DNA of 64,000 bases, from positions 124,001 through 188,000 of the forward strand of contig JBBEBG010000036.1 in assembly GCA_040882465.1 (NCBI GenBank). Direction: 5' to 3'. Positions 26,036-35,655 of the stretch are shown here, piece by piece. Source of the stretch: Gemmatimonadota bacterium (GTDB lineage: Bacteria; Gemmatimonadota; Gemmatimonadetes; Longimicrobiales; Gaopeijiaceae). Both the position numbers and the translations under genes were made by a program. The notes under the pieces were generated by a model, which was not told the DNA's origin, did not search any database, and worked only from the letters and a program-made list of their open reading frames with translations. Position 1 is the first letter of the stretch. Each line of letters begins with the position of its first letter.

Positions 26036-26968
26036 TCATGCCTCCGGCCCGAGCCGCGTCGCCAGAACGATTCGCTCCCGGCGCGCCAGATCCCGGAGAA
26101 CCTCCGGAGGACCGAAGCCCCCCACGCCGCGGATCTTTTCGGCGATTCGGCCCGCCCGCCCCACCCCTACTTCGAGGGCGAGGAGGCCGCCGGAACTGAG
26201 CCGGGTCGCCGCTCCTTCAATCAGAGCGAAGGTGAAGGCCGTCCCGTCCTCCCCCCCGGAGACCAGCGCTTCCCGAGGTTCCCACTCCCGGACCTCCGGC
26301 TCGAGACCCGGAAGCTCCCCTTCGGAAACGTAGGGAGGGTTCGACACGATGACATCGAACGCCTCTCCCGACGCCACGGGGTCGAAGAGGTCGCCCAGGC
26401 GCAACTCGACCTTCGCTTCGAGCCCGAGGTGCGCGGCGTTTTCGCGCGCCACGTCGAGAGCACCCCCCGACGCATCGGTTCCGACAACCTGCACGAAGGG
26501 GCCCTCCAGGGCGAGGGAGAGGGCGATGGCCCCGCTCCCGGTGCCCAGGTCGAGCGCGCGCAGGCCGGTCCGATCCCAGAGGCCCACGCGGGCGAGCACA
26601 GCCCCGACCAATTCCTCCGTTTCCGGACGCGGGATCAGCACTCGCGGGTCGGTTCGAAGGGTGACCTCCCGGAAGTGCGCGCGCCCGAGAATGTACTGGA
26701 GAGGCTGCCGCCGCGCTCTAGCCAGGAGAGTGGTTCGGAAGCGGGCCAGCTCCTCGGGCTCGAGGGGGCGGTCGTGGTCCAGGTAGAGGTGGAGCCGGTC
26801 CATCCCGAGCACCTCCGCAAGGAGGAGTTCCGCGTCGAGACGTCCCCCTGCGATCCCCTTTGTTTTCAAGTATTCGGCGCTCCAGCGGACCAGATGGAGG
26901 ACCGTCCAACACGCACCCTCCGCAGGGAGCGCGACGGCGGCGCCTGGGCGCGGCGACGCGTCCTTCAC
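26036..26968 (-). CDS. prmC: peptide chain release factor N5-glutamine methyltransferase
   Basis: 310 residues. The N-terminal helical domain (LDAELLLAEVLGMDRLHLYL) is followed by a methyltransferase domain with RPETEELV, DLGTGSGAIALSLA and the glutamine-binding NPPYVSEGEL motif. It methylates the glutamine of the GGQ loop of release factors. The GTG start overlaps the prfA stop (GTGA), so enzyme and substrate are translationally coupled. The prfA-prmC order is nearly universal in bacteria. Confidence 0.95.
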   Translation of the reverse strand: MKDASPRPGAAVALPAEGACWTVLHLVRWSAEYLKTKGIAGGRLDAELLLAEVLGMDRLHLYLDHDRPLEPEELARFRTTLLARARRQPLQYILGRAHFREVTLRTDPRVLIPRPETEELVGAVLARVGLWDRTGLRALDLGTGSGAIALSLALEGPFVQVVGTDASGGALDVARENAAHLGLEAKVELRLGDLFDPVASGEAFDVIVSNPPYVSEGELPGLEPEVREWEPREALVSGGEDGTAFTFALIEGAATRLSSGGLLALEVGVGRAGRIAEKIRGVGGFGPPEVLRDLARRERIVLATRLGPEA

Positions 26969-28059
26969 ACCGCCTCCCGGAGGCGCTCTTCTTCATCCGC
27001 GAGCCGGAGCGCCCCGACGAGCTCCCGCAGATCGCCGTCGAGGACGTCTTCGAGCTGGTGGACGGTGAGGCCGATTCGGTGGTCCGTCACGCGGTTCTGC
27101 GGGAAATTGTATGTGCGGATTTTCGCGGAGCGGTCGCCCGTGCCGACCTGGGCCTTGCGGTCGCGTGCCCGCGCGGACTCCCGCTCGGCCACCACGCGGT
27201 CGAGAAGGCGGGACCGGAGCACCTTCATCGCCTTCACCTTGTTCTTGAGCTGGGACTTTTCGTCCTGGCAGGTTACGACCAGCCCGGTCGGGAGGTGGGT
27301 GATCCGGACGGCGGAGTCGGTCGTGTTCACGGACTGCCCCCCCGGACCCGAGGAACGGTACACGTCCACCCGCAGCTCTCCGGGCTCGATCTGGACGTCC
27401 ACCTCTTCGGCCTCGGGGAGGACCGCGACGGTGGCCGCGGAGGTGTGGATCCGACCCTGGGCTTCGGTGGCCGGGACCCGCTGCACGCGGTGTACGCCGG
27501 ATTCGAAACGGAGCGTCCCGTAGGCGCCCGGGCCCCGCACCACCAGAATCGCCTCCTTCACCGACCCGGGAATCCCCTCGGAAATGTCGAGGACTTCGAC
27601 CTTCAGCCCCTCGCGCTCGGCGAAACGACGGTACATGCGGAGGAGATCGGCCGCGAAGAGCCCCGCCTCATCCCCTCCCGTTCCCGCGCGAATCTCGAGG
27701 ACCGCATCGCGCCCGGAGAACGGGTCCTTGGGGAGAAGGAGGCGCCGCGCCTCGGCGCTCAGGACTTCGAAACGGCCCTCCAGCCCGGCAATCTCCGACT
27801 CGGCGAGCGACCGGATCTCGTCGTCGTCCGTCTCGCGCACCATCTGGCCGGCACCGGCCAACTCGCGTGCCACTGAGCTTAGGGCGTTCGCCGTCCGGAC
27901 CACGGGCTCGAGCTCCGCCCGCTCGCGCCCTAGCCGTCTCAGGAGGTCGGGATCGCGGGCGGTTTCCGGCTCGGACAGGCGGGTGTCGATGGCGCGAAAA
28001 CGCGCGACGGCATCCGAAAGCCGCCGCTCCATTCGTTCGTCGAGTTGGGAAACCTTCAC
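26965..28059 (-). CDS. prfA: peptide chain release factor 1
   Basis: 364 residues. The tripeptide anticodon appears as PAT within RVPATEAQGRIHTS, in the RF1 form, giving UAG/UAA recognition. The peptidyl hydrolysis loop GPGGQSVNTTDSAVR contains GGQ. The called start is a GTG at 28059 without a clear ribosome site. The ATG at 28032 aligns equally well with the family N-terminus (MERRLSDAVARFRAID) and is a real alternative. It lies 72 bases after rpmE and overlaps prmC. Confidence 0.95.
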   Translation of the reverse strand: MKVSQLDERMERRLSDAVARFRAIDTRLSEPETARDPDLLRRLGRERAELEPVVRTANALSSVARELAGAGQMVRETDDDEIRSLAESEIAGLEGRFEVLSAEARRLLLPKDPFSGRDAVLEIRAGTGGDEAGLFAADLLRMYRRFAEREGLKVEVLDISEGIPGSVKEAILVVRGPGAYGTLRFESGVHRVQRVPATEAQGRIHTSAATVAVLPEAEEVDVQIEPGELRVDVYRSSGPGGQSVNTTDSAVRITHLPTGLVVTCQDEKSQLKNKVKAMKVLRSRLLDRVVAERESARARDRKAQVGTGDRSAKIRTYNFPQNRVTDHRIGLTVHQLEDVLDGDLRELVGALRLADEEERLREAV

Positions 28060-28101
28060 CGGTAGGCCGGAAGGAAGCGACAGGTGCCGACCGGACCGCC
28101 C

Positions 28102-28121
28102 GGACCGAAGATGGACGGTCC
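28102..28121. repeat. short hairpin between rpmE and prfA
   Basis: GGACCG (28102-28107) and CGGTCC (28116-28121) flank an 8-base loop in the 72-base gap. No U-tract follows on either strand, so it is more likely a pause or processing hairpin than a terminator. Confidence 0.3.
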
Positions 28122-28131
28122 GCGGCGGGAG

Positions 28132-28341
28132 CTAGGACTCGCTTTCCTGCTTGTACTTGCGGTTGAAACGCTCGACCCGGCCCGCGGTATCCACGAGCTT
28201 CTGCTTCCCCGTGTAGAAGGGGTGGCAGACCGCGCAGATCTCGACGTGGAGGTCGCCTGCCGTAGAGCGGGTGTCGATGACGTTGCCGCACGCGCAGACG
28301 ATGCGTGCCGGCTTGTATTCGGGGTGGATACCCTGCCTCAT
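28132..28341 (-). CDS. rpmE: 50S ribosomal protein L31 (zinc-binding type)
   Basis: 69 residues starting [12 protein letters not shown], typical of L31. Cys16, Cys18, Cys37 and Cys40 make the four-cysteine zinc site of the C+ form, which stores zinc in ribosomes and is swapped for a cysteine-free paralogue under zinc shortage in some bacteria. No such paralogue or Zur-like site is seen in the window. A well-formed promoter lies about 55 bases upstream. rpmE before prfA-prmC is a common order. Confidence 0.96.
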   Translation of the reverse strand: MRQGIHPEYKPARIVCACGNVIDTRSTAGDLHVEICAVCHPFYTGKQKLVDTAGRVERFNRKYKQESES

Positions 28342-28398
28342 AAACTTCTCCGGATACCGTGCGCGGCGCGGGATCGACCAACCCCATGCCAGACCTTA

Positions 28399-28427
28399 AA
28401 TATAGAAATCCTCTGGACCCGATTCAA
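28399..28427 (-). promoter_or_regulatory. predicted sigma-70-type promoter of rpmE
   Basis: On the minus strand TTGAAT (28422-28427) and TATATT (28399-28404) are 17 bases apart. The predicted start near 28392 gives a leader of about 50 bases. The surrounding A/T-rich patch stands out in a high-GC region. Confidence 0.6.
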
Positions 28428-28445
28428 GCTCCCAGGGCCGACCCC

Positions 28446-28877
28446 TCATTCCTTCCAGTTGTGTAACCGGCGCTCGATCTCCTCCTTGTGCCCCGTCTCG
28501 TCCACGATCAGGTCTTCGAGACGGACCTTGAGCGCGGTGAGCCCCAGCTCCTCGGCCTGCTTCGCCCGCTTCTCATAACGCCCGATCGCGTCCTTTTCCG
28601 CCGCAAGCGCGATCTCGAACATTTCGCGGTTCGTGCGGGAGATCTTCACCGGGCGGGGCGCCCCGGTAGGGGTGCCGCCGAGGGCCACGATCTTGTCGGC
28701 GAGAAACTGTGCGTGCCCGAGCTCGTCCGGAATCTCCGCTTCGAAGAAGTCCCGGATCTCCTGCCGGTAGGGGCCGGAAGCGAGGCTCGCGAAGAGCCGG
28801 TAAGTGATGACGGCCTGGTATTCCGCGGCCAGATCTATATTTAGGCCCTCGAGCAGCTTCTTTATCGTCGCGGCCAT
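28446..28877 (-). CDS. ferritin-like four-helix-bundle protein
   Basis: 143 residues. Four helices carry a diiron-type pattern: E in NIDLAAEYQAV, E and H in IPDELGHAQF, E in LAAEKDAIGRY and E/H in DETGHKEEI. This places it among bacterioferritin-like or Dps-like domains rather than true 24-mer ferritins with a defined pore. It may store iron or protect against peroxide; no haem-ligand methionine is identifiable. The ATG at 28877 has AAGGAG at 7-base spacing. It ends just upstream of the rpmE promoter, and 103 bases separate it from the outer-membrane protein gene. Confidence 0.83.
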   Translation of the reverse strand: MAATIKKLLEGLNIDLAAEYQAVITYRLFASLASGPYRQEIRDFFEAEIPDELGHAQFLADKIVALGGTPTGAPRPVKISRTNREMFEIALAAEKDAIGRYEKRAKQAEELGLTALKVRLEDLIVDETGHKEEIERRLHNWKE

Positions 28878-28980
28878 TCGATTCTCCTTTGGGGTCGCCT
28901 TCCGAGCTCGCCCTTTGGGGGGGATTCTTACCCCGGAGCAGGCCGGGGGATCAGAAAAGGACCCGAGAGCTTACCCGAAG

Positions 28981-29715
28981 TCAACGGCCGAAGAGGATCT
29001 CGAGGCCGGTGCGGAGCTGGAAGTAGCTCAGATCTTCGAGAAGCTCGAAGCGCCCTTCGCCCACGACGCGCAGGCGCGTCCCGAGCGGCACTTCGACGCC
29101 TCCATGCACGTTCACTCCCGCCCGGACCGAATCGAGCAGGTCGTCCACGAAGGTCCCGTCCACCGCGGATCCCCCTCCCCGAAGGACGTGGGCGCTCAGG
29201 CCTCCCCCGGCGTAGGTCAGGAGTCCGAAGGGCACCTCCCAGAGAAAGTGCATATCCCCGTGCAGCGCCACGTCCGACCACCGGATCGCACCGAGGTCCA
29301 CGAGGACCACCTCACCGGTCCGCTCGAAAATGAGAGCGGAGACGCTGTTCTCCAGCCGCTCGACCTCGGAGCTGGTCAGGAAGGAGGACCAGCGGTTGAA
29401 GCCGAAGGTGACGCGAACCCCGGGACCGAGGAGCCCCAGGTCCACCCGTCCGCCGAAGGACTGCGTGTTGTCCACCTTTGCGGGGAAGATGTAGCCCACA
29501 TCGAGCATGGCCCCCTGGAAGGAGAGGTTTTCGTAGTCGAAGTCGGCGAGCCCCTGAGCTCGTGCCGGAGTGGGCGCGAAGGAGCCGAGAACGATCGCAA
29601 GGAGAGTCGCAATTCCCGCGGCCGCCGTCCCCCTCCCCTCCCCCCACACCGTTCCGTCCGCACTCACCGAATGGCGCGATCCGCCAAAGATCTCTTCCCG
29701 TCTCCTTCGCATCAT
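28981..29715 (-). CDS. putative outer-membrane beta-barrel protein, unknown function
   Basis: 244 residues. A basic N-terminus (MMRRRREE) and a hydrophobic stretch ending APTPARAQG form a late-starting signal peptide cleaved near residue 54. The rest alternates polar and hydrophobic residues with many Gly and aromatic residues (for example [10 protein letters not shown] and [11 protein letters not shown]), the pattern of an 8- or 10-strand barrel ending in an aromatic/Arg strand. The family is not recognised. The ATG at 29715 overlaps the hemL stop by four bases, an unexpected coupling for a secreted protein. The 45-residue pre-signal segment is unusual and a later start may be used. Confidence 0.65.
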   Translation of the reverse strand: MMRRRREEIFGGSRHSVSADGTVWGEGRGTAAAGIATLLAIVLGSFAPTPARAQGLADFDYENLSFQGAMLDVGYIFPAKVDNTQSFGGRVDLGLLGPGVRVTFGFNRWSSFLTSSEVERLENSVSALIFERTGEVVLVDLGAIRWSDVALHGDMHFLWEVPFGLLTYAGGGLSAHVLRGGGSAVDGTFVDDLLDSVRAGVNVHGGVEVPLGTRLRVVGEGRFELLEDLSYFQLRTGLEILFGR

Positions 29716-31031
29716 CCCAGAGCCTCCGCCGCCCCCCGGGCGGCTTCGAGTGTGAACGCCAATTCCTCTTCGCCATGCCGGATCGAAAGAAACCCCGCCT
29801 CGAAGGGCGAGGGAGCCAAGAACACGCCCCGGCGGAGCATCTCTCCATGGAAGCGGGCGAAGCGCTCCGTGTCCGAGCCGCGGGCCTCTTCGAAGGATCG
29901 GACGGGTCCGGGGTGGAAAAAGATTCCCCACATGGAGCCGATGGCGGCCCCCGTGGCAGGGACTCCGGCCGCGCCGAGAGCCTCGACCAGGCCGCTCACG
30001 AGCCGCTCCCCGTAATTCGCCAACCCATGGAAGGGGTCATGTTCCTCCAGCCAGGCGAGCTGGGCATTCCCGGCGGCCGTCGCGAGGGGATTGCCGGAGA
30101 GGGTGCCGGCCTGATACACGGGGCCGGCCGGGGCAACCATCGCCATGATGTCGCGCCGCCCCCCGAAGGCACCGGCCGGAAGCCCCCCCCCGATCACCTT
30201 TCCGAGGGTGGTGAGGTCCGGTTCGACTCCGTAGTGACCCTGCGCGCCGCCGAGCCCCACCCGGAAGCCGGTCATGACCTCGTCGAAGACGAGGAGCGTG
30301 CCGTGGCGCGCCGTGATCTCCCGGAGTCCCTCGAGGAATCCGAGCTCGGGGAGGATGAGGCCGGCGTTCCCCACGACCGGCTCGAGGACGACCGCGGCGA
30401 AGTCGTCTCCGTCCCGGCGGAAGAGGTCGGCGACGCCCTCGAGGTCGTTGAAGGGGAGAACGGCGGTATCGCGCACCGCGGCGGCGGGGACCCCAGGCGA
30501 GTCCGGAAGCCCGAGCGTCGCGACTCCGCTCCCGGCAGCGACGAGAAAAGGATCCGCGTGGCCGTGGTAACACCCGCTGAACTTGAGGAAGCGGGTTCGT
30601 CCCGTGAAGGCCCGCGCCAGGCGGAGCGCGCTCATCGTCGCTTCGGTCCCCGAGCTCACGAGCCGGACCATTTCGATCCCGGGGACGAGCCGCACGAGCC
30701 GTTCCGCCAGCTCCACCTCCGCCTCGGTCGGCGCTCCGTAGCTCGTCCCCCGCGAGAGTTGGTGCTCGAGCGCCTCCACGACCACGGTGGGCGCATGCCC
30801 GAGGATGAGGGGCCCCCAGGAGAGGACGTAGTCGAGGTATCGGTTTCCGGCGGTGTCCCACAGATAGGCGCCCTCGCCCCGCTCCACGAAAAAGGGGATC
30901 CCTCCGACGGAGCGGAAGGAGCGCACCGGCGAGTTGACGCCCCCGGGCAGGACCGCGAGCGCCCGCTCCCAGAGCCCGGAGGTGGGGGACCGCGCTTTTC
31001 TGGTCATCGCCGCCGAGGTCTCGCCTTTCAT
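29712..31031 (-). CDS. hemL: glutamate-1-semialdehyde 2,1-aminomutase
   Basis: 439 residues, a class III PLP aminotransferase. Motifs include [34 protein letters not shown] and the PLP lysine in [10 protein letters not shown]. It converts glutamate-1-semialdehyde to 5-aminolevulinate, the step after HemA (hemA lies about 29 kb away in the window). The ATG at 31031 overlaps the rimO stop; a second ATG at 31007 is possible. A longer frame to 32204 is antisense-like extension and rejected. Confidence 0.95.
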   Translation of the reverse strand: MKGETSAAMTRKARSPTSGLWERALAVLPGGVNSPVRSFRSVGGIPFFVERGEGAYLWDTAGNRYLDYVLSWGPLILGHAPTVVVEALEHQLSRGTSYGAPTEAEVELAERLVRLVPGIEMVRLVSSGTEATMSALRLARAFTGRTRFLKFSGCYHGHADPFLVAAGSGVATLGLPDSPGVPAAAVRDTAVLPFNDLEGVADLFRRDGDDFAAVVLEPVVGNAGLILPELGFLEGLREITARHGTLLVFDEVMTGFRVGLGGAQGHYGVEPDLTTLGKVIGGGLPAGAFGGRRDIMAMVAPAGPVYQAGTLSGNPLATAAGNAQLAWLEEHDPFHGLANYGERLVSGLVEALGAAGVPATGAAIGSMWGIFFHPGPVRSFEEARGSDTERFARFHGEMLRRGVFLAPSPFEAGFLSIRHGEEELAFTLEAARGAAEALG

Positions 31032-32521
31032 GCCACCACCCGGGCGATCAGATCGTAGTCGAGGGCGTCCACGATCTCGACCTCGAGGAAGGCCCCGGGT
31101 CGGAGCTCCACTCCGGGGAGGATGCGGGTGAGTCCGTCCACATCCAGTGCCTGACCCCGGGTTCTCCCTTCTCCCGCGTGCTCCGGATCGTCGTCGAGGA
31201 TCCGATCCACGAGGAGCAGGTCGCGGCGCCCGATGAGTTCTTCGTTTTTTTCGAAGGAGATCTGGCGCTGGAGCTCCATGAGGATCTCGAGGCGATCCCG
31301 TTTCTCGTTTTCCGAGAGGTGGCCTGGGTGCTCCGCGGCCGGCGTCCCCTCTTCGGGGGAATAGGCGAAGGCGCCCACCCGGTCGAATCGCGCCTCCGCC
31401 AGAAGGTCCAGCATCTCTTCGAATTCGCGCTCGGTTTCCCCCGGGAAGCCGACGATCACCGTCGTGCGGAGCACCAGCTCGGGAATCGCCGCGCGGAGGC
31501 GCCCCGCGCGCTCGCGAATCGTGTCCCTCCGCTCGGGGCGCCGCATCCGCTTGAGGACGGCGTCGCTTCCGTGTTGGATCGGCATGTCGAGGTAGGGGAG
31601 GAGCCGCGGCTCCCCGGCGAGGAGCTCCACGATTTCGTCCGTGATCCCTGACGGGTACATGTAGAAGAGCCGAAACCAGGGGATGGTCGTCTCCCCGAGG
31701 AGTGCGCGGAGGAGGTCCGGGAGGAGCGGCGTGTTCCCGGCCTCCCCCCCGGAGCGCGTCGCCGCGACGGCCTTGCGACGCAGATCCTTCCCGTACCAGG
31801 TCGTGTCCTGGGAAACGAGGTTCAGCTCCCGCACTCCGCGCGCTTCGAGCCCCCGTGCTTCGCGGACCAGCTCCGCGACGGGCGCGGACCGGTGGAGCCC
31901 CCGCATGTGAGGGATCGCGCAGAAGGCGCAGGTGTGGTCGCACCCCTCGGAGATTTTGAGGTGGGAGGCATGCGGCGTGTCGGTCGAAAGGATCCGGAGA
32001 GGACGCTCCATCACCGGGATCGCGCATTCCTCCTCCGGGAGGTGCCCGCGCGCCCGAAGCTCGCTCACGAGCCCCTGCATCTCGGTGAGCCCGAGGAAGA
32101 GATCCACCTCGGGAATCTCGGCCGCGAGCTCCTCCTTGTAACGCTGGACGAGGCACCCGACCGCGACCACCGCCTTCACCTTCCCGGAGCTCTTGAGGGC
32201 GCACGCCTCGAGAATCGTTTCGACCGACTCTTCCTTCGCCGCCTCGATGAAGCCGCAGGTGTTGATGACGATGACGTCCGCGTCCGCGACGTCGGGGACG
32301 ACCCGCGCGCCTTCCCCCACGAGCGCTCCCATGATCCGTTCGGAGTCCACCGTGTTTTTGTCGCAGCCGAGAGTGACGAGACCGATTCGCGGGCCGGCGG
32401 CGGGACCGGTCGGATCGAAGGCGTGGTGGACGGCGGACACCGCGGGGGAGACATCCGGCCGGATGGGCGTCGCAGTGACCGGAAAGACCGGGAGGTCCCG
32501 CGTGCGGAGCCGCCCGATCAT
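31028..32521 (-). CDS. rimO: ribosomal protein S12 methylthiotransferase RimO
   Basis: 497 residues. The UPF0004 domain holds one cluster with C53, C89 and C123. The radical SAM cluster is C194, C198 and C201 (CDHTCAFC). A TRAM-like end follows ([11 protein letters not shown] and the final ~60 residues). RimO adds a methylthio group to Asp of S12; IPHMRG next to the second cluster and the [13 protein letters not shown] start of the core favour RimO over MiaB. The first ~44 residues are a non-conserved extension. The ATG at 32521 overlaps the lolA stop. Confidence 0.93.
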   Translation of the reverse strand: MIGRLRTRDLPVFPVTATPIRPDVSPAVSAVHHAFDPTGPAAGPRIGLVTLGCDKNTVDSERIMGALVGEGARVVPDVADADVIVINTCGFIEAAKEESVETILEACALKSSGKVKAVVAVGCLVQRYKEELAAEIPEVDLFLGLTEMQGLVSELRARGHLPEEECAIPVMERPLRILSTDTPHASHLKISEGCDHTCAFCAIPHMRGLHRSAPVAELVREARGLEARGVRELNLVSQDTTWYGKDLRRKAVAATRSGGEAGNTPLLPDLLRALLGETTIPWFRLFYMYPSGITDEIVELLAGEPRLLPYLDMPIQHGSDAVLKRMRRPERRDTIRERAGRLRAAIPELVLRTTVIVGFPGETEREFEEMLDLLAEARFDRVGAFAYSPEEGTPAAEHPGHLSENEKRDRLEILMELQRQISFEKNEELIGRRDLLLVDRILDDDPEHAGEGRTRGQALDVDGLTRILPGVELRPGAFLEVEIVDALDYDLIARVVA

Positions 32522-33237
32522 GGCGTGATCACCTGCACGCCGGCCGGGGGATCGAAGCGGAAGTGGTCCGCGGCAAGGTTCGGATCCAGGCGGATGTTCG
32601 TGAGCTCGACGGTCCGTGTGTTCTCGGAATCCAGCTCCTCGATCTCGATCTTCCGGATCAGGTAGTCGGCGGTGTCGATCCAGATCCGCGCGCTCCGGTA
32701 AGGCGAGGGCTCGGTTGGGCGAAGGGCGACCAGATAAGTCGGCCGTCCCCCCGCCCGCTCGGTCCCGATGTAGGTCGCATCGTACCGCTCCCCGGGATTC
32801 GAGAGAAATTCTCGGTGGAGGTCGAACCTCCCCTCGGCGCCCGTCAGTCGGGTCCGGTTCACCGCACCCTCGTCCACGCTGGGGAAATAGACCCAGAGAT
32901 CGATCCCGTCTGCCACGATGCGGTCCCCCGCCGGATCGGACCACCGCATGTCGAAGCGGTCCGACCGCGCCTGACAGAGCTCGCCCCGGCTCGCGATCGT
33001 ATCCCCCAGGAGGGTCACGTCGATGACCTGATGGAAGTTGGCGCAGAAGCCGTCGAGCGCCTCGTGCCGCGCGGAGGCCCGCTCCAGAATCGCGACGGCC
33101 TCCTGTCCCCGCGCCGGTTGAGCCATGGCTAAAGCTAAGAAGCAGACGCCCCCCGCGGTCCGCCCTCGGGAGAAGGCAGAGGCGGGACACGTCCGCCGGA
33201 TTCGATGCACCAGGTCTTTGGTTCGCATGAGTCTCAT
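32518..33237 (-). CDS. lolA: outer-membrane lipoprotein carrier protein LolA
   Basis: 239 residues. A basic start and the hydrophobic segment [13 protein letters not shown] form a signal peptide. The mature part resembles Lol[27 protein letters not shown], a WSDPAGD turn, and the conserved end [21 protein letters not shown]. LolA carries lipoproteins through the periplasm. Start choice is uncertain: ATG 33237 and ATG 33228 are both possible and neither has a clear ribosome site. It lies 56 bases after ftsK and overlaps rimO. Confidence 0.85.
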   Translation of the reverse strand: MRLMRTKDLVHRIRRTCPASAFSRGRTAGGVCFLALAMAQPARGQEAVAILERASARHEALDGFCANFHQVIDVTLLGDTIASRGELCQARSDRFDMRWSDPAGDRIVADGIDLWVYFPSVDEGAVNRTRLTGAEGRFDLHREFLSNPGERYDATYIGTERAGGRPTYLVALRPTEPSPYRSARIWIDTADYLIRKIEIEELDSENTRTVELTNIRLDPNLAADHFRFDPPAGVQVITP

Positions 33238-33293
33238 TACACGCCCGAGGACGGAGAGGGTTCTCGGGAAGCTCCGCCGGGCCTCCCGGGTCC

Positions 33294-35621
33294 TCAGTTC
33301 CGACCCCCCCCGAACATCCGGTCGAGTTGATCCAGGTTGATCAGGACCTCGCGGGGCTTGGAACCATCGGGAGGCCCGAGGACACCGGAGTCGTGGAGCT
33401 GGTCCACGATCCGGGCCGCCCGTCCGTACCCGATCCGGAGCTTCCTCTGGAGGAGAGAGGTCGAACCCTGGTCGTTCGTGATGCAGATCTCGGCCGCTTC
33501 CCGAAAGTATTCGTCCCACTCGCCCCCGAGGACTTCTTCCCCGCCTCCCGCTTGTTCGATTTCGCGAGCGCGGACGACTTCGAGGATATCCTCTTCCACC
33601 GCCGGCCCCGCCCCCTCTTCGGCCGCGAGCTTCCGCTCGCGGAGCTCGCGATACCAGCCTATGAGGCGCTCCGTCTCCTCCGTGGAGATATACGCCCCCT
33701 GGATGCGGACCGGCTCGCTCTGCCCGGGGGGGAGAAAAAGCATGTCGCCGTCGCCGAGGAGGACGTCCGCCCCGTTTTGGTCCAGGATGGTTCTCGAGTC
33801 GGTCTTGGACGCGACGCGGAACGCGATCCGCGACGGAAAGTTCGCTTTGATCAATCCGGTGACGACGTTCACGGAGGGACGCTGCGTGGCGACGATGAGG
33901 TGGAGACCGATCGCGCGCGCCTTCTGGGCGATTTGCGTGAGCGGTTTTTCAATCTCGCTTTGCACGGTCATCATGAGGTCCGCGAGCTCGTCCACGACGA
34001 GGACCACGAAGGGAAGGATTCCGTCCGTGTAGATCCAGCGGTCCGGATCCCCCTCGTCTCCGTCCGCCTCGACCCGCTTGAGCGTACTGCCCTTCCGGAC
34101 TCGCCGGTTGAACTCGCTGATCGAGCGCACTCCGTTCGCCGAGAGGAGAGCGTACCGCCGTTCCATCTCGATGAGCGCCCACTTGAGGACTCCAGCCGCC
34201 TCCTTCGGGTCGGTCACGACGGAGTGCCGGAGGTGCGGAAGATCGGCGTAAGTGGAGAGCTCCACCATTTTCGGATCGATCAGGAGGAGGCGGAGGGTCT
34301 CGGGGGTGTGCCGGTATACGAGGGAGGTAATGATCGTATTGAGGCAGACCGACTTTCCCGACCCGGTCGCGCCCGCGATGAGGGCGTGCGGCATCCGGGC
34401 GAGATCTGCCACGTAGGGGTCGCCGCTCAGATCCTTTCCCAGCCCCAGGGGAAGTTCGGCGCGCGACCCGCCGAAGGCCCGGCTCTCGAGGATCTCCCGC
34501 AGGCGGACCGTGAAGGCCAGGGGGTTCGGAATTTCGACGCCGACGGCACCCTTCCCCGGTATCGGCGCGACGATCCGGATCGTCTTCGCCTTCATCGCGA
34601 GGGCGAGGTCGCGGTCGAGATTCGCGATTCGATTGACCTTCACTCCCGGGGCGGGGATCACCTCGAACTGAGTGACGACGGGCCCGGTGGTGCGCCCGCC
34701 CAGCGTGCTTTCCACACTGAAGGTCCGGAGCTTTTCCACGAGGACTTCCCCCAGCGCGTCCAGGTCGCGCTCCATCTCCCTCCGGTCGGGATGCTCGGAG
34801 GGATCGAGAAGGTCGAGGGGCGGAAGTTCGTCCCCCGCCAACTCCCTGGGGTCGCGTGGATCGTGGAGGATGTCCTTGCGGGACGGGGCCGCGGTCGTCG
34901 TCGCCGGAACGACCGCCCTCTCGGGCTCGGGCTCCTCGGCTTCCACGTCGGCCGCCTCGACCGGCTCTTCCACGACGACGGGCTCCCGTTCGAAGGGGCG
35001 CGCCTCCTCCACGACGACCGCCGGTGCCGGGGTCCGCATCTCCGGAATGTGCCGCCCTTCGAGCCATCCCGCGCCCCGCTCCCAAGCGAGTTTCGCCCCC
35101 TTGAGGAGCCAGAACGCCGGTCGCTGGAGCGGGTTCCATCCGAGCGTCGCCAGCGATAGGAGGACAAAGGCGACGGCGAGGAAAAAACTTGCGCCGAAGA
35201 CGCCGAGGGCGCCGGCCAGAGGAAGGCCAACGCCAACGCCGAGCCGCCCCGGCCACTCGGGCGGAAACGAAAGGACGAAGAAGGCGCCGGGAAGCAGGAC
35301 GAGGAGGCCGAGGCCCAGGATCGCGAGGCGCACAGCCCGCTCCCGCGCGATCCATCCGCCGAGGTGGATCCCCGCGAGCGCGACCAGAGCGGGAAGGAGC
35401 CAGGCGCCCCCGCCAAAAAGGTAGACGGCGCCGGTCCGGAACCAGTGTCCCACTACCCCCATGAGATTCCCCGACGGAAACCAGGTGGCTTCGAGGGATC
35501 CGAGGAGGGCGGTGGGGAGGAGGGTCAGGAGGACGAAGACGGCGAGGGCCAAAAGCCCCACGCCGATGAGCTCTTTTTTTCGCTCGCTCTTTCGTTCGTT
35601 CTTGCGCTGGGATTTCGCCAT
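33294..35621 (-). CDS. ftsK: DNA translocase FtsK/SpoIIIE
   Basis: 775 residues. Four membrane segments lie within residues 20-160. A Glu/Pro-rich linker (about 200-245) follows, then the motor domain with Walker A AGATGSGKS (416-424), Walker B FVVLVVDELADLMM and ATQRPSVNVVTG. The C-terminal gamma winged helix (TSLLQRKLRIGYGRAARIVDQL) reads KOPS-type DNA polarity. It pumps chromosome DNA at the septum. The ATG at 35621 opens a Lys/Arg-rich N-terminus; an upstream start at 35732 lies within comB and is rejected. Confidence 0.95.
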   Translation of the reverse strand: MAKSQRKNERKSERKKELIGVGLLALAVFVLLTLLPTALLGSLEATWFPSGNLMGVVGHWFRTGAVYLFGGGAWLLPALVALAGIHLGGWIARERAVRLAILGLGLLVLLPGAFFVLSFPPEWPGRLGVGVGLPLAGALGVFGASFFLAVAFVLLSLATLGWNPLQRPAFWLLKGAKLAWERGAGWLEGRHIPEMRTPAPAVVVEEARPFEREPVVVEEPVEAADVEAEEPEPERAVVPATTTAAPSRKDILHDPRDPRELAGDELPPLDLLDPSEHPDRREMERDLDALGEVLVEKLRTFSVESTLGGRTTGPVVTQFEVIPAPGVKVNRIANLDRDLALAMKAKTIRIVAPIPGKGAVGVEIPNPLAFTVRLREILESRAFGGSRAELPLGLGKDLSGDPYVADLARMPHALIAGATGSGKSVCLNTIITSLVYRHTPETLRLLLIDPKMVELSTYADLPHLRHSVVTDPKEAAGVLKWALIEMERRYALLSANGVRSISEFNRRVRKGSTLKRVEADGDEGDPDRWIYTDGILPFVVLVVDELADLMMTVQSEIEKPLTQIAQKARAIGLHLIVATQRPSVNVVTGLIKANFPSRIAFRVASKTDSRTILDQNGADVLLGDGDMLFLPPGQSEPVRIQGAYISTEETERLIGWYRELRERKLAAEEGAGPAVEEDILEVVRAREIEQAGGGEEVLGGEWDEYFREAAEICITNDQGSTSLLQRKLRIGYGRAARIVDQLHDSGVLGPPDGSKPREVLINLDQLDRMFGGGRN

Positions 35622-35655
35622 TCTGGCTCGGCTCACGACGAGTTCGGTGAGCCGT

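Noticed and set aside
28878-28980. Possible promoter (TAAGAA) before the ferritin-like gene
   Set aside because: No acceptable -35 at 16-18 bases; expression may come from upstream genes.
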